A stretch of DNA of 14,752 nucleotides from Terriglobia bacterium (lineage in GTDB: Bacteria; Acidobacteriota; Terriglobia; UBA7540), in NCBI GenBank assembly GCA_020072905.1, contig JAIQGB010000056.1:1-14752 (forward strand), in the 5' to 3' direction. Of this stretch, positions 1-7,249 are shown piece by piece (within the stretch, counting starts at the first letter, position 1; each line of letters starts with the position of its first letter). Below the pieces are notes generated by a model, which saw only the letters and a list, made by a program, of their open reading frames with translations, was not told the DNA's origin and did no database searches. The position numbers and the translations under genes are program-made.

Positions 1-130
1 CGGCGTCGGCGGGGTGCAGCGCGGCAAGAGCGGTTACGATCCGATGTTTCAGAGTGTGACGATGGGCGCTGACACCATCGCCGCCGCGTTTCGCGCGGCG
101 GGTCGATTCGACAGTTCTGAGGATCCATGA
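1..130 (+). CDS. C-terminal end of an unrecognised protein (5' partial)
   Basis: An open frame enters from the left edge (first full codon at 2) and ends at TGA 128-130, giving 42 residues that end in GRFDSSEDP. The TGA overlaps the ATG of the next gene (ATGA at 127-130), the classic arrangement of translationally coupled genes, which is the main reason to treat it as real. The visible tail contains KSGYDPMFQSVTMGADTIA, a soluble-looking stretch with no membrane segment. I cannot assign a family from it. By position it is probably the preceding member of the glycosyltransferase operon. Confidence 0.6.
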   Translation, partial: GVGGVQRGKSGYDPMFQSVTMGADTIAAAFRAAGRFDSSEDP

Positions 131-1800
131 CAGACCCGGCGTTTCAACCGGAGGCACGCACCGGCGAATACTCCACACTCGCGCCAGAGAAGTCCGCGCG
201 CGACTGGGGAGCCGCTTTGCTTCTTTTCGCGTTTTCGGTTCTTTTCCTCTGGCCCTTCCGTGATTTCACGATCCTGTTTCCCGACGAGGGGATCACTCTC
301 CAGGGCGCGCAACGCATCCTGGACGGACAAGTTCTCTATCGTGACTTTTTCACGTTTTACACCCCCGGCTCCTATTACTGGACGGCGTTGCGCTTCAAAC
401 TCCTGGGAACGTCATTCTTTGCAGGCCGGGTCGTTCTGCTTGTTTACGGTGGTGTGATCTCCGTCGCACTCTACATGCTGGCTCGCCGAGTCTGTTCGCG
501 CTGGGTCGCGGCACTGACCGCTTATCTCTTTCTCGTCATCGGCCTCCCGTACCGCTTCCTGGTTCTGCACAATTGGGACAGCACCGTTCTTGCCGTCCTG
601 GCATTGTATGCCGTCGTGCGGTGGGCCGAGTCATCTCGCCACGCCTGGGCGTTCGCCACCGGGACGCTGGTGACGATGACGTGCCTCTTTGAACAGTCGA
701 AGGGCGCGGGCCTGATCATAGGGCTCGGGCTGGCTTTCTTGCTTATGGCGCAATTCGGGGGACGCAGGGGTCTGTTCACGCGGCCGAGCCTCACGGTATT
801 ACTTGCGGGTCTGGCCTGGCCGGCTGTTCTCACCTTCGGGTATTTTGCTTCCCAGCACGGTCTCTATCAGATGATTGGGGACTGGCTCTGGCCCCTCGAG
901 CATTACTCGCTCGCCAACCGCATTCGCTACGGATACATCCCGATCTCCTTTGAAGGATCGGCGACGCTCTACGCTAGCGGCTCCGTGCTCCGGACATTGT
1001 TCTACATGTCCATGACCAGCCCATTCTTTATTGTCCCTTTTCTCCCCTTTATGGCCTTGGCGATACTGATCCTTGGGGTTTACCGGATGAAGCAACAGCA
1101 CGAGTCGAACGCCAAGGATTCCTTTTGCGTGCTGGTCAGCGCCTGCGGCCTTGGCCTGGTGTTGAGCGTCGTGGCCACGGGCAGGCCGGACGTGGACCAT
1201 CTGATTTATGCTTCGCCCCCGCTCATCCTGCTACTCGGGATAGTTATGGGTAGCCGAGTGGTGAAATTCCGGCTCTTAACGGAGGTGCAGCCACTCCTCC
1301 TTGCCTACTTGATGGTGACCTTCACGGCCTTTGGGATGCTGTTCCTGGTTTCGGGCCCACGCAGCGCCAAGCAATCTCTGGAGACACGGCGCGGTCACAT
1401 CAAGCTCCCCTGCTGCGATACGGTGATCCCGTACCTGCAACGTCATGTCCGCGCGGGGGAGGAGATTTTCGTTTACCCCTACCAACCGCTCTATTATTTT
1501 CTGACCGCGACCTCGAGTCCGACCAGTTTTGATTATCTCCAGCTCGGCCTGCACTCGGAAAATCAGATTGAAGAAGCGCTCTCGCAATTGGCCGCGCATT
1601 TGCCGCGAGCAGTGTTGTGGGCCCCGCATTTTAATACGCAGATCATTACTGGGGCGTGGCCAGCCACGCCCCAACAGGTTTTGTCGAAGGATGCTATCCG
1701 AGATTTCCTCCTGACTCATTACCGGTCTTGTGAGACCTTGAGCTCAGAGCCGGTTTCTTTCGTTTTTCTGGTCAGGAAGGATTTGGCTTGCCCGAATTAG
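127..1800 (+). CDS. GT-C fold membrane glycosyltransferase (ArnT/PMT-like), paralogue A
   Basis: This 557-residue polytopic membrane protein probably transfers a sugar from a polyprenyl-phosphate donor to an extracytoplasmic acceptor. After a hydrophilic N-terminal tail of about 27 residues comes a hydrophobic segment, then a loop with FPDEGITLQGAQRIL (D53, E54) and YRDFFTFYTP (71-80). An acidic pair in the first periplasmic loop followed by an aromatic/proline motif is the hallmark of GT39/GT83-type (PMT_2) transferases, where the acidic residue is catalytic. Many hydrophobic segments follow to about residue 410. A C-terminal hydrophilic domain holds CCD (429-431), VYPYQPLYYFL and SFDYLQLG. 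The start is ATG 127, overlapping the upstream stop, with GAGGA at 119-123. It is clearly homologous over its whole length to the protein at 3518-5239. Donor and acceptor are unknown. Membership of the GT-C superfamily is fairly sure; substrate is not. Confidence 0.85.
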   Translation: MTDPAFQPEARTGEYSTLAPEKSARDWGAALLLFAFSVLFLWPFRDFTILFPDEGITLQGAQRILDGQVLYRDFFTFYTPGSYYWTALRFKLLGTSFFAGRVVLLVYGGVISVALYMLARRVCSRWVAALTAYLFLVIGLPYRFLVLHNWDSTVLAVLALYAVVRWAESSRHAWAFATGTLVTMTCLFEQSKGAGLIIGLGLAFLLMAQFGGRRGLFTRPSLTVLLAGLAWPAVLTFGYFASQHGLYQMIGDWLWPLEHYSLANRIRYGYIPISFEGSATLYASGSVLRTLFYMSMTSPFFIVPFLPFMALAILILGVYRMKQQHESNAKDSFCVLVSACGLGLVLSVVATGRPDVDHLIYASPPLILLLGIVMGSRVVKFRLLTEVQPLLLAYLMVTFTAFGMLFLVSGPRSAKQSLETRRGHIKLPCCDTVIPYLQRHVRAGEEIFVYPYQPLYYFLTATSSPTSFDYLQLGLHSENQIEEALSQLAAHLPRAVLWAPHFNTQIITGAWPATPQQVLSKDAIRDFLLTHYRSCETLSSEPVSFVFLVRKDLACPN

Positions 1801-1979
1801 GCGCCTAAATAGGAAGCAACTGGGACAAATCCTTTCGTTGTGCGTGGATTGATGGCGAGTGTTCAAATTGCCCTGACGGAAGCTGCCTCTCCATCTCCGG
1901 AGGCTTTCTTGCCGGACACGACTTTCGGAAGGATTTGCGCGGGTTTGGCAGCACCTTGAAGAGGTTCCCACATTCATCT
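1801..1979. other. Intergenic gap between GT-C genes
   Basis: The 179-bp gap separates the first two transferases. It contains a weak possible hairpin, GCCTC (1885-1889) with GAGGC (1900-1904), followed by TTTCTT. This could be a poor terminator or chance. I see no convincing promoter. A TTG at 1935 would extend the next gene by 15 residues, but AAGGA (1929-1933) lies only one base before it. Confidence 0.3.
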
Positions 1980-3521
1980 ATGGCGACGAGGTTACTGCGC
2001 TTCGGAGTTGCGAAGAAGGAATATTGGCCCGGCCTCCTGCTGTTGTTGCTAGTGGGTCTTTTCGCAGTCCGGCACCTTGCGACTTGGCCAGTCCTGCTTC
2101 GGTACCCAGGCGAGGAAGACCACGTGGAGGGAATACCCTTGGCAGAAATGGTTCGTCTCCGCCGCGGCTTTCAAGTGTACGCCCCCGCTTCGGCCGAGAG
2201 CTTCCAGGCTGCCAACTACGGTCCCTTGTATTTCCTGCTCGGGACCCGACTGGTTGATCCGCAAAAGCCGGCTTACTTCCCTTTGCGACTGCTCTCCATG
2301 CTGGCGACTCTGGGTTGCGCCGCAGGCTGCGGGCTCCTGGCCTTTTGGCTGAGCCGGCGTCCGCTGGCGGCATGTCTGGGTCCGCTGTTGTTCCTTTCCT
2401 ACCCCTTCGTGACCCGCCACGGGTTATCGGCGCGGTCCGACCTCGGCGCGCTCTTTCTCTGGTTCAGCGGATTCCTGATTGCGTACCGCCTTCGAGAGAG
2501 CCGGAAGCTATTATGGGCGGTCCCGCTCATGGTGGCGGGGTTCTTCTACAAGCAGCAGTTCGTGGCGGCGCCGCTGGCGGTGCTGTTATTTCTTGTGCTC
2601 GAGAAGCGTTACCGTCTTGCCGCCCAATTCGCGGGTCTTTTAGCTCTCGGGGGAATAGTGCTCCTTGGGTTCTTTCAATTCGTAGTATTCCGCGGCCAGG
2701 CGTTCGTCCATCACCTCCTCCTCTACAATGTCTGGCCATTCGCTTGGGAACGCGCCTTGGCGAGTTTGTGGTTCTTCGGACTTCTCCTCGTTTTTCCTCT
2801 CTGGCTTGGAATCGAATACCTTCGGAGGCATCGCCAGCCGCTCCTTGCGTGCTACGTAGGTTTCGCCATCGTCATCAACATGGTGCTGTTTTGGCGAATC
2901 GGCAGTGACACTAACTATTTCCTCGAATCCTTCACAGTGCTTTGTTCCCTGGCGGCAGCTTTGTTCGCAGAGTACCTAAAAGACCCGATCCGGGGTGCGA
3001 AATGGCTTGGCCTTCTGGGGTGCTCGCTCCTGCTGAGCCTCGGGACAACCGAGCCTGTCCCGCGACCGGAGGATTTTAGTAGGGATCGTGCCATTCAGGA
3101 TTTCCTGTGCTCGAAGTTCGCGCCGGGCTCGACCGCGCTGGGCTTTTATGCTGGGGACCTGGTGAGAGCGGGACTGGAAAACCCCATCACGGATCTCTAC
3201 GCTTACTACGAGAACCTTCGCATGAACAGGATTCCGGCCGAAGGTCTGAGGACACAGCTTCGCCGACAACACTTCGCTGTCATCACGACGTATGTCGACC
3301 TGCGGAGCCCCACGAAGGAGTCGCGGCCCGATTTTGCTGTGATTGAATCGGTCCGGGACGAAATCCTCGATCACTACGAGCTGGGTGCAACCCTGGAATT
3401 ACCGAGGCCGGAAAGGATTCGGCCTTACTACCGTTTCTATGCCTGGGTGCCGCGACAAAGTGGTGCCCTAAATCCCGGCCAATCCCCTGGCTCGACTTCG
3501 AACTTGAAAGGAGGTCCATGA
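1980..3521 (+). CDS. GT-C-like polytopic membrane glycosyltransferase, divergent middle gene
   Basis: From ATG 1980 the product is 513 residues. It opens with a short basic N-terminus and a strong hydrophobic segment (about 17-30). A loop with GEEDHVEG (44-51), then GFQVYAP and ANYGPLYFLLG (78-88), follows. The acidic loop and the aromatic/Pro motif before the second hydrophobic stretch fit the GT-C layout (PMT_2-like), though the spacing differs from its neighbours. Several further membrane segments lead to a hydrophilic C-terminal domain from roughly residue 365, rich in charged residues. It is not a close paralogue of the flanking genes. The stop overlaps the next ATG (ATGA 3518-3521). ATG 1980 is preferred over TTG 1935 because its N-terminus is a normal basic-then-hydrophobic membrane start; neither has a well-spaced ribosome site (GAAGAGG at 1958-1964 is far for 1980). 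Function is inferred from family architecture and context. Confidence 0.75.
   Translation: MATRLLRFGVAKKEYWPGLLLLLLVGLFAVRHLATWPVLLRYPGEEDHVEGIPLAEMVRLRRGFQVYAPASAESFQAANYGPLYFLLGTRLVDPQKPAYFPLRLLSMLATLGCAAGCGLLAFWLSRRPLAACLGPLLFLSYPFVTRHGLSARSDLGALFLWFSGFLIAYRLRESRKLLWAVPLMVAGFFYKQQFVAAPLAVLLFLVLEKRYRLAAQFAGLLALGGIVLLGFFQFVVFRGQAFVHHLLLYNVWPFAWERALASLWFFGLLLVFPLWLGIEYLRRHRQPLLACYVGFAIVINMVLFWRIGSDTNYFLESFTVLCSLAAALFAEYLKDPIRGAKWLGLLGCSLLLSLGTTEPVPRPEDFSRDRAIQDFLCSKFAPGSTALGFYAGDLVRAGLENPITDLYAYYENLRMNRIPAEGLRTQLRRQHFAVITTYVDLRSPTKESRPDFAVIESVRDEILDHYELGATLELPRPERIRPYYRFYAWVPRQSGALNPGQSPGSTSNLKGGP
3507..3515 (+). promoter_or_regulatory. Strong Shine-Dalgarno of the third transferase gene
   Basis: AAAGGAGGT is a near-perfect anti-16S match just before ATG 3518. 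Its spacing is short (two to three bases), but together with the ATGA overlap it fixes this start and points to coupled translation with the gene ending at 3521. Confidence 0.7.
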
Positions 3522-5239
3522 GCCGCCCTGAGGCCTATCAGGAGGCTGCCGAGCATGGCGAACTTCCAGGAGCGTCACTCAAGCAAGGCGACCTGGAATG
3601 CCCGGAGCGGTCTGCCCTCGATGTGGGGATTGCCTTGGCTTTGTGTGCTGTCTCAATTCTCTTTCTGTGGCCTTTCGCAAACTACACGGGGCTTTACTCG
3701 GACGAGGGAATCATCCTACAGGGAGCCGAGCGTATCCTGCGCGGCGAAGTCCCCTATCGCGACTTCTTCACATTCTACACTCCCCTCTCCTATTATTGGA
3801 CCGCGCTGAGGTTGAGGGTCTTCGGCAACTCCTTCTTCGTTGCCCGAGCCATCCTGCTTGTCTACGGCGGGGCGTTTTCGATGGTGATTTACCTTGTGGC
3901 CCGGCGCGTCTGCTCGCGAAATGTGTCCATCCTGACCGCCTATTTGTTCCTGGCCACGGGACTGCCGCAATGCTTCACTGTTCTCCACAATTGGGACGGC
4001 GCGTTCTGGGCCGCCCTCGCTTTTTACGCCGCCGTTCGGTGGCTGCAATCGGGGAATTCCTTCACGGCTCTGGCCACCGGAACGCTTGCCTCGTTGACGG
4101 TGCTCACCAATCAGTCGATAGGCGCAGGGTTCCTCTTAGGTCTCGGAGTGGCGGGCTTGATTCTTATCTGGTGCCAGCCGGACTTGCCTGCACTCCGGCG
4201 TGCCCATTTCGCCGGGCTGCTGGCCGGCCTGATTTGGCCTTGGGTGGTCGTCGCCGTCTATTTTACTTCGCAAAGCGCCCTCACTGCCATGCTCGCGGAC
4301 CTGCTCTGGCCCCTCCACCACTACTCGAGCATCAATCGGATACCCTACGGATACAGCTCGATGGCTTACTACGCTTGGGAGACCCTTTGTGGAAGTGGCC
4401 CCTGGGTCCGTCGGTTGCTCTATGTGTTTGTAACCAGCCCTCTGTTCCTTATCCCGGCTTTTCCGTTCGTGGCTCTGGTGCTTCTGGGCTATTGCGTCGT
4501 GCGGAAAAGATCGAGATTTGCGGCAGGGGAACGAGGAGCATACTTTGTGACGGTCTGCGCTTGCGGATTGGGCGGCGTCCTTTCAGCTGTTGCCGCGGGA
4601 AGACCCGATATCAACCACCTATTTTACGTCTCCCTACCGCTTTACGTCACAGTGGGATGGATTCTGGGTGCCAAGCCGCTCGATTCGGCTCTGTTGGCCA
4701 AGACACGCCCTCTGCTTGGGGCTTTCCTTCTGGTGAGTTTTACGGCCATGGGAATGGTCTATTTGGTCTCCGGGCCGCTGGGTGCCCGGCAACGGCTCGA
4801 GACCCGGCGCGGGACCGTCCACCTCCATTGCTGCGACGCTGTTCTCCCATATTTGACGGCGCATGTGCCCCGCGGGGAAAAGATCTTGGTTTACCCCTAC
4901 CAGCCGCTCTATTATTTCCTGACGGATACTTCCAGCCCCACACCGTTCGATTACCTCCAGCTGGGGATGCACACGGACGAGCAGATGAAGGAAGCCATCG
5001 CGGCGGTGGAGTCGGGGCAGACGCGGTACGTCGTCTATGCTCTCGCCTTCAACAGTTTAATCGTCCCGTACGTGTGGCCTTCCACATCCGAGCGCGCGCT
5101 GGCCAAGGATCCTGTGCGAGACTACATTCTGACGCGTTACCGGCCATGTACGGTCCTGAGATCGCTCGCCCTGTCGAATGTTTTCCTGGTTCGGAAGGGA
5201 TCCGCTTGCCCGGGAGAAGCTGCTTCCGGGGGAGGCTAG
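3518..5239 (+). CDS. GT-C fold membrane glycosyltransferase (ArnT/PMT-like), paralogue B
   Basis: This 573-residue protein parallels the product of 127-1800 from end to end. Shared blocks include FLWPF, DEGI.LQGA (D62, E63), YRDFFTFYTP (80-89), SYYWTALR, LLVYGG, RRVCSR, LHNWD, LLWPL.HYS, LETRRG, CCD (438-440), VYPYQPLYYFLT and FDYLQLG. It therefore has the same fold: an N-terminal hydrophilic tail of about 35 residues, many membrane helices with the acidic first-loop motif of GT-C transferases, and a C-terminal hydrophilic domain. The two genes look like a tandem duplication with an unrelated-in-detail transferase between them. Divergence is spread along the protein rather than confined to one part, so the paralogues may differ in donor or acceptor. 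It is the last gene of the transferase block; about 300 bp without a gene follow. Confidence 0.85.
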   Translation: MSRPEAYQEAAEHGELPGASLKQGDLECPERSALDVGIALALCAVSILFLWPFANYTGLYSDEGIILQGAERILRGEVPYRDFFTFYTPLSYYWTALRLRVFGNSFFVARAILLVYGGAFSMVIYLVARRVCSRNVSILTAYLFLATGLPQCFTVLHNWDGAFWAALAFYAAVRWLQSGNSFTALATGTLASLTVLTNQSIGAGFLLGLGVAGLILIWCQPDLPALRRAHFAGLLAGLIWPWVVVAVYFTSQSALTAMLADLLWPLHHYSSINRIPYGYSSMAYYAWETLCGSGPWVRRLLYVFVTSPLFLIPAFPFVALVLLGYCVVRKRSRFAAGERGAYFVTVCACGLGGVLSAVAAGRPDINHLFYVSLPLYVTVGWILGAKPLDSALLAKTRPLLGAFLLVSFTAMGMVYLVSGPLGARQRLETRRGTVHLHCCDAVLPYLTAHVPRGEKILVYPYQPLYYFLTDTSSPTPFDYLQLGMHTDEQMKEAIAAVESGQTRYVVYALAFNSLIVPYVWPSTSERALAKDPVRDYILTRYRPCTVLRSLALSNVFLVRKGSACPGEAASGGG

Positions 5240-5298
5240 ACACCTAGCAATGCAAGTTCTTGCGGCTGAAAGGGTTTCATCAGGGGTAAACGAATCAG

Positions 5299-5340
5299 CA
5301 GATTGGTACACACGCGGACGACGGGGGGTGTGACCATCTG
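5299..5340. other. Long two-bulge hairpin upstream of flp
   Basis: The arm CAGATtGGTaCACAC (5299-5313) pairs with GTGTGACCATCTG (5328-5340). This gives 13 base pairs interrupted by two single-base bulges (T5304, A5308) on the 5' arm and closed by a 14-base G-rich loop. No T-tract follows, so it is not a canonical intrinsic terminator. It could end transcripts of the transferase block with Rho, act as a leader RNA element of the pilus operon, or bind a regulator as DNA. Confidence 0.5.
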
Positions 5341-5414
5341 TAGACAGCCTCCAACAGCATCGTCTTCGGGACTTCCCTGTAACTCATTTGTGGAGCAAGG
5401 AGTTGAAAAAGCTC

Positions 5415-5443
5415 TTGAGTTCACTCCGGCTTTGGTCCATAGT
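5415..5443 (+). promoter_or_regulatory. Possible sigma-70 type promoter for flp
   Basis: TTGAGT (5415-5420), 17 bases, then CATAGT (5438-5443) each match four of six consensus positions. It would give a leader of about 85-90 nucleotides before flp. It is the best candidate I found in the gap, but such partial matches occur by chance. Confidence 0.25.
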
Positions 5444-5536
5444 CTGCATTACCACTGTCCGAAGTCTCGGGAATATCCAAGACTGGCGGCACTGGAAACG
5501 GGTCGCAGCAGAATCTACGGACTTTGGGAGGATAGT

Positions 5537-5725
5537 ATGACAAAGTGGTTTAAGGACGTTCTAGTTGAGCTACATCGCGAGGAATCCGGTCAGGACCTGA
5601 TCGAATACGCGCTGATTGCTGCCTTAATCGCCCTCGCGGCGACGGTCGGCATGGGATTTGTGGCCACGGCGATCAACGACGCGTTCTCGGCGATCGGCGC
5701 GAAACTCTCGGCTTACACGAGCTAA
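5537..5725 (+). CDS. flp: Flp-type major pilin prepilin
   Basis: A 62-residue Flp/Fap pilin, the subunit of the Tad (type IVc) pilus. The N-terminal leader ends in EESG (15-18), followed by QDLIEYALIA. This is the class G/XXXXEY prepilin site: cleavage after G18 leaves Glu at +5 and Tyr at +6, then a hydrophobic helix of about 20 residues. The mature pilin would be 44 residues ending in KLSAYTS, typical of the family's very short pilins. The start is ATG 5537, with GGGAGGA at 5526-5532 four bases before it; an upstream in-frame extension to 5303 does not look coding. It heads the assembly genes and is the only pilin gene in the window. The product is cleaved by the peptidase encoded next and polymerised by CpaF/TadB/TadC. 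Confidence 0.93.
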   Translation: MTKWFKDVLVELHREESGQDLIEYALIAALIALAATVGMGFVATAINDAFSAIGAKLSAYTS

Positions 5726-5752
5726 GCGTTTCTCAGCGTAAGGACACGAGCA

Positions 5753-5772
5753 AGGAGCGCGCGGGCGCTCCT
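5753..5772 (+). terminator. GC-rich hairpin between flp and cpaA (attenuator or 3' stabiliser)
   Basis: AGGAGCGC (5753-5760) and GCGCTCCT (5765-5772) form a perfect 8-bp stem with a four-base GCGG loop, 28 bases after the flp stop. No T-tract follows, so full termination is unlikely. Position suggests partial termination or protection of the pilin mRNA 3' end, giving more pilin than machinery. Confidence 0.5.
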
Positions 5773-5793
5773 CGGATCCCAAGAGCAGTAGCA

Positions 5794-5805
5794 GGGCGGC
5801 CGCCC
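5794..5805. repeat. 12-bp perfect palindrome before cpaA
   Basis: GGGCGGCCGCCC is its own reverse complement and sits 16 bases before the cpaA start, in a run of G and C where no Shine-Dalgarno is seen. It could fold or bind a protein, or simply reflect composition. Confidence 0.35.
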
Positions 5806-5821
5806 GGCCGGCACGGCGCCA

Positions 5822-6349
5822 ATGGATAATTACCTTGCAATCGGGGCGTTGGTGTCAGCAGGCTTGGCGGTCGCATGGGATCTCCGCCAGGGTCGGATTC
5901 CGAACCGGCTGACTTATGGATCGATTGCCTTCGGTCTCCTGGCGCGAGTGATCCTGGGCGGTGGGCGTGGTGCTTTGGATGGCTTGGCGGCGGGGCTCGT
6001 GGGCGGTGGCATATTCTTGCTCTTCTTCCTCGTTCGAGGAATGGGCGCCGGCGATGTTAAACTGATGACTGCCATCGGCATGTGGGCGGGACTCCGGCAT
6101 CTCGTCGTGGTCATGATGGTGACGGCGATCGCAGGCGGCATCCTGGCACTCGGCTACGTGGTCGCACGCAGGCGTGGGCTGAGCACCCTCCGCAATTTGG
6201 GGGCGCTGCTACGCTTTCACGCTGTCGCCGGGCTTGCACCCCACCCGGAGATCAATTTGGAGAATCCTCGGGCCATCCGAATTCCGTATGCCCTGGCGAT
6301 TGCTGCTGGGACGGTCTATGCTTACGGCCTGATGTTCTTGCGAGGTTGA
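5822..6349 (+). CDS. cpaA: Prepilin peptidase, A24 family (CpaA/TadV)
   Basis: A 175-residue inner-membrane aspartic protease that removes the leader of the Flp prepilin on the cytoplasmic face. The two catalytic aspartates are visible: D20 in AWDLRQGRIPN, and D78 in GMGAGDVKLM, the GxGD signature of the family. Hydrophobic segments lie at about 4-19, 33-47, 52-71, 92-113 and 151-172. The short length and the absence of an N-terminal methyltransferase domain match CpaA/TadV rather than PilD/GspO. ATG 5822 has no clear ribosome site, and the preceding stretch is very GC-rich with a palindrome, so translation may be weak. A start a few codons later would still keep D20. It lies 96 bp after flp and is followed three bases later by cpaB. 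Confidence 0.92.
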   Translation: MDNYLAIGALVSAGLAVAWDLRQGRIPNRLTYGSIAFGLLARVILGGGRGALDGLAAGLVGGGIFLLFFLVRGMGAGDVKLMTAIGMWAGLRHLVVVMMVTAIAGGILALGYVVARRRGLSTLRNLGALLRFHAVAGLAPHPEINLENPRAIRIPYALAIAAGTVYAYGLMFLRG

Positions 6350-6352
6350 ACC

Positions 6353-7212
6353 GTGGAAACTCGACGAATTGTTGTGGCGTTGCTTTTGGCACTCATCCTT
6401 TCGGGGGGTGCCACTTACTTCGTTTACACGCGTCTGCGCGGGCAGAGCAGGTCCGTGCAGATGAAGAGAGTGGTCATCTCGTCAAAAGTTCTTCCCGCCG
6501 GCGGCGTTCTCAAGGCCGAAGACCTCTCCACCGCCGACTGGCCAGTCTCACTTCCCCTCACTGGCACTTTTAGCAAAGTCGATGAAGTCGTGGGCCGCGC
6601 CCTGGTTTACCCGTTGGAGAGAAAGAACCCGTCCTGGAGCGCAATCTCGCCCCGGCCGGGTCAGGCTTGGGACTGACGGCAAAGATTCCTGTGGGGATGC
6701 GGGCCACTTCGGTGCGGTCCAATGAAATCGTGGGTGTGGCGGGATTCCTCTACCCGGGATCGCACGTTGACGTCTTGGCCACGTTACGACCGCCCGGCGC
6801 CCAGTCGCCGATCACCCAGACGATTCTGCAGGATGTGGAAGTCATCACGGCCGGGCAGAGAATCCAGCCGGACCCGGAGGGCAAGCCGCAGACCGTGAAC
6901 GTGGTCACGTTGCTCCTTAATCCGGTGGATTCGGAAAAGCTGCTTCTGGCCAGCACTCAGGCAACGATTCAGTTCGTACTGCGCAGCGGGGCGGACAAAG
7001 AGAAGCCGGTGACCAACTCGGTCAGCCTGGACGAATTGGTCGCGGGCGCGAGGAAGGCGCCCGAGGCGCCAGTGAAGGTGAAAGGTTCAGCGCGGCGGCG
7101 CGCAACTATTGCCAAGGCTCCGCCGCCCAAGCCACCCGACTTTTACACAGTCGAAGTCATTCATGGAGACAAACGGAGTGTGGAAAAATTCGAAGAGAGT
7201 TCGCACCAGTAG
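6353..7212 (+). CDS. cpaB: Flp pilus assembly protein CpaB/RcpC, reading frame interrupted
   Basis: CpaB works with the secretin at the periplasmic side of the Tad outer-membrane pore. The frame from GTG 6353 gives an N-terminal membrane anchor (about 6-26) and a SAF-like domain (VVISSKVLPAGGVLKAEDL...ADWP) up to GRALVYPLERK. It then runs into non-family sequence and stops at TGA 6674-6676. The rest of the protein continues in the -1 frame: EPVLERNLAPAGSGLG, IPVGMRATSV, GVAGFLYPGSHVDVLATL (the conserved CpaB core), ending FYTVEVIHGDKR...SSHQ at TAG 7210-7212. No sensible start exists for the second part. Joined, the product is about 286 residues, the normal size. A missing base near 6617-6630 (sequencing error or mutation) or a -1 ribosomal slip at A_AAG (6622-6625) explains it. 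Everything else in the locus is intact, so a functional product is plausible. Confidence 0.85.
6622..6628 (+). other. Probable frameshift point in cpaB (A_AAG slippery sequence)
   Basis: In the upstream frame the codons read AGA AAG AAC. Slipping back one base turns AAG (6623-6625) into AAA (6622-6624), and the next codon becomes GAA (6625), giving exactly the expected ...LERK-EPVLERNLAP. A_AAG is a known bacterial -1 slip tetramer. GGAG (6616-6619) lies just upstream, and GTCAG/CTGAC (6660-6664 with 6673-6677) could form a small stem that includes the stop. A plain one-base sequencing error fits equally well. Confidence 0.55.
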
Positions 7213-7249
7213 TTGCTGCAGTTTGTCTCGTCGGGCCTCCGGCGGGAGG

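Larger units (their letters stand above)
5240..5536 (+). promoter_or_regulatory. Leader region of the Tad pilus locus
   Basis: About 300 bp separate the transferase block from flp. The region holds a strong imperfect hairpin (5299-5340), a possible sigma-70 type promoter (5415-5443) and the flp ribosome site GGGAGGA (5526-5532). The flp reading frame is open upstream to 5303, but that extension has no pilin-like character, so I treat it as untranslated. I saw no sigma-54 box and no match to the conserved core of GEMM-type cyclic-di-GMP riboswitches. Confidence 0.45.

Noticed and set aside
1852..1959. 36-codon ATG frame in the gap before the second transferase
   Set aside because: No ribosome site, no recognisable feature, and it ends by overlapping the candidate start region of the next gene. 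Probably chance.
1935..1979. TTG start extending the second transferase by 15 residues
   Set aside because: The purine-rich site is one base from the TTG, too close, and the added residues interrupt the usual basic-hydrophobic N-terminus. Kept only as an alternative.
2315..2908. 197-codon open frame inside the second transferase gene
   Set aside because: Composition is that of an out-of-frame reading, and the transferase frame shows clear membrane segments here.
3598..5247. 549-codon open frame overlapping the third transferase gene
   Set aside because: It lies in another frame of the same strand, is rich in Arg, Pro and Gly, has no family motif and no ribosome site, while the frame from 3518 has full homology to its paralogue. 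It is a GC-driven shadow.
5240..5536. GEMM-type cyclic-di-GMP riboswitch in front of flp
   Set aside because: An AGGGGTAAAC stretch looked suggestive, but the second conserved core and the tetraloop receptor are not present by eye. A covariance-model search would settle it.
6667..7212. A separate gene starting at TTG 6667
   Set aside because: It would begin in the middle of the conserved CpaB domain without signal peptide, anchor or ribosome site; the sequence just upstream in the same frame (EPVLERNLAPAGSG) is clearly CpaB.
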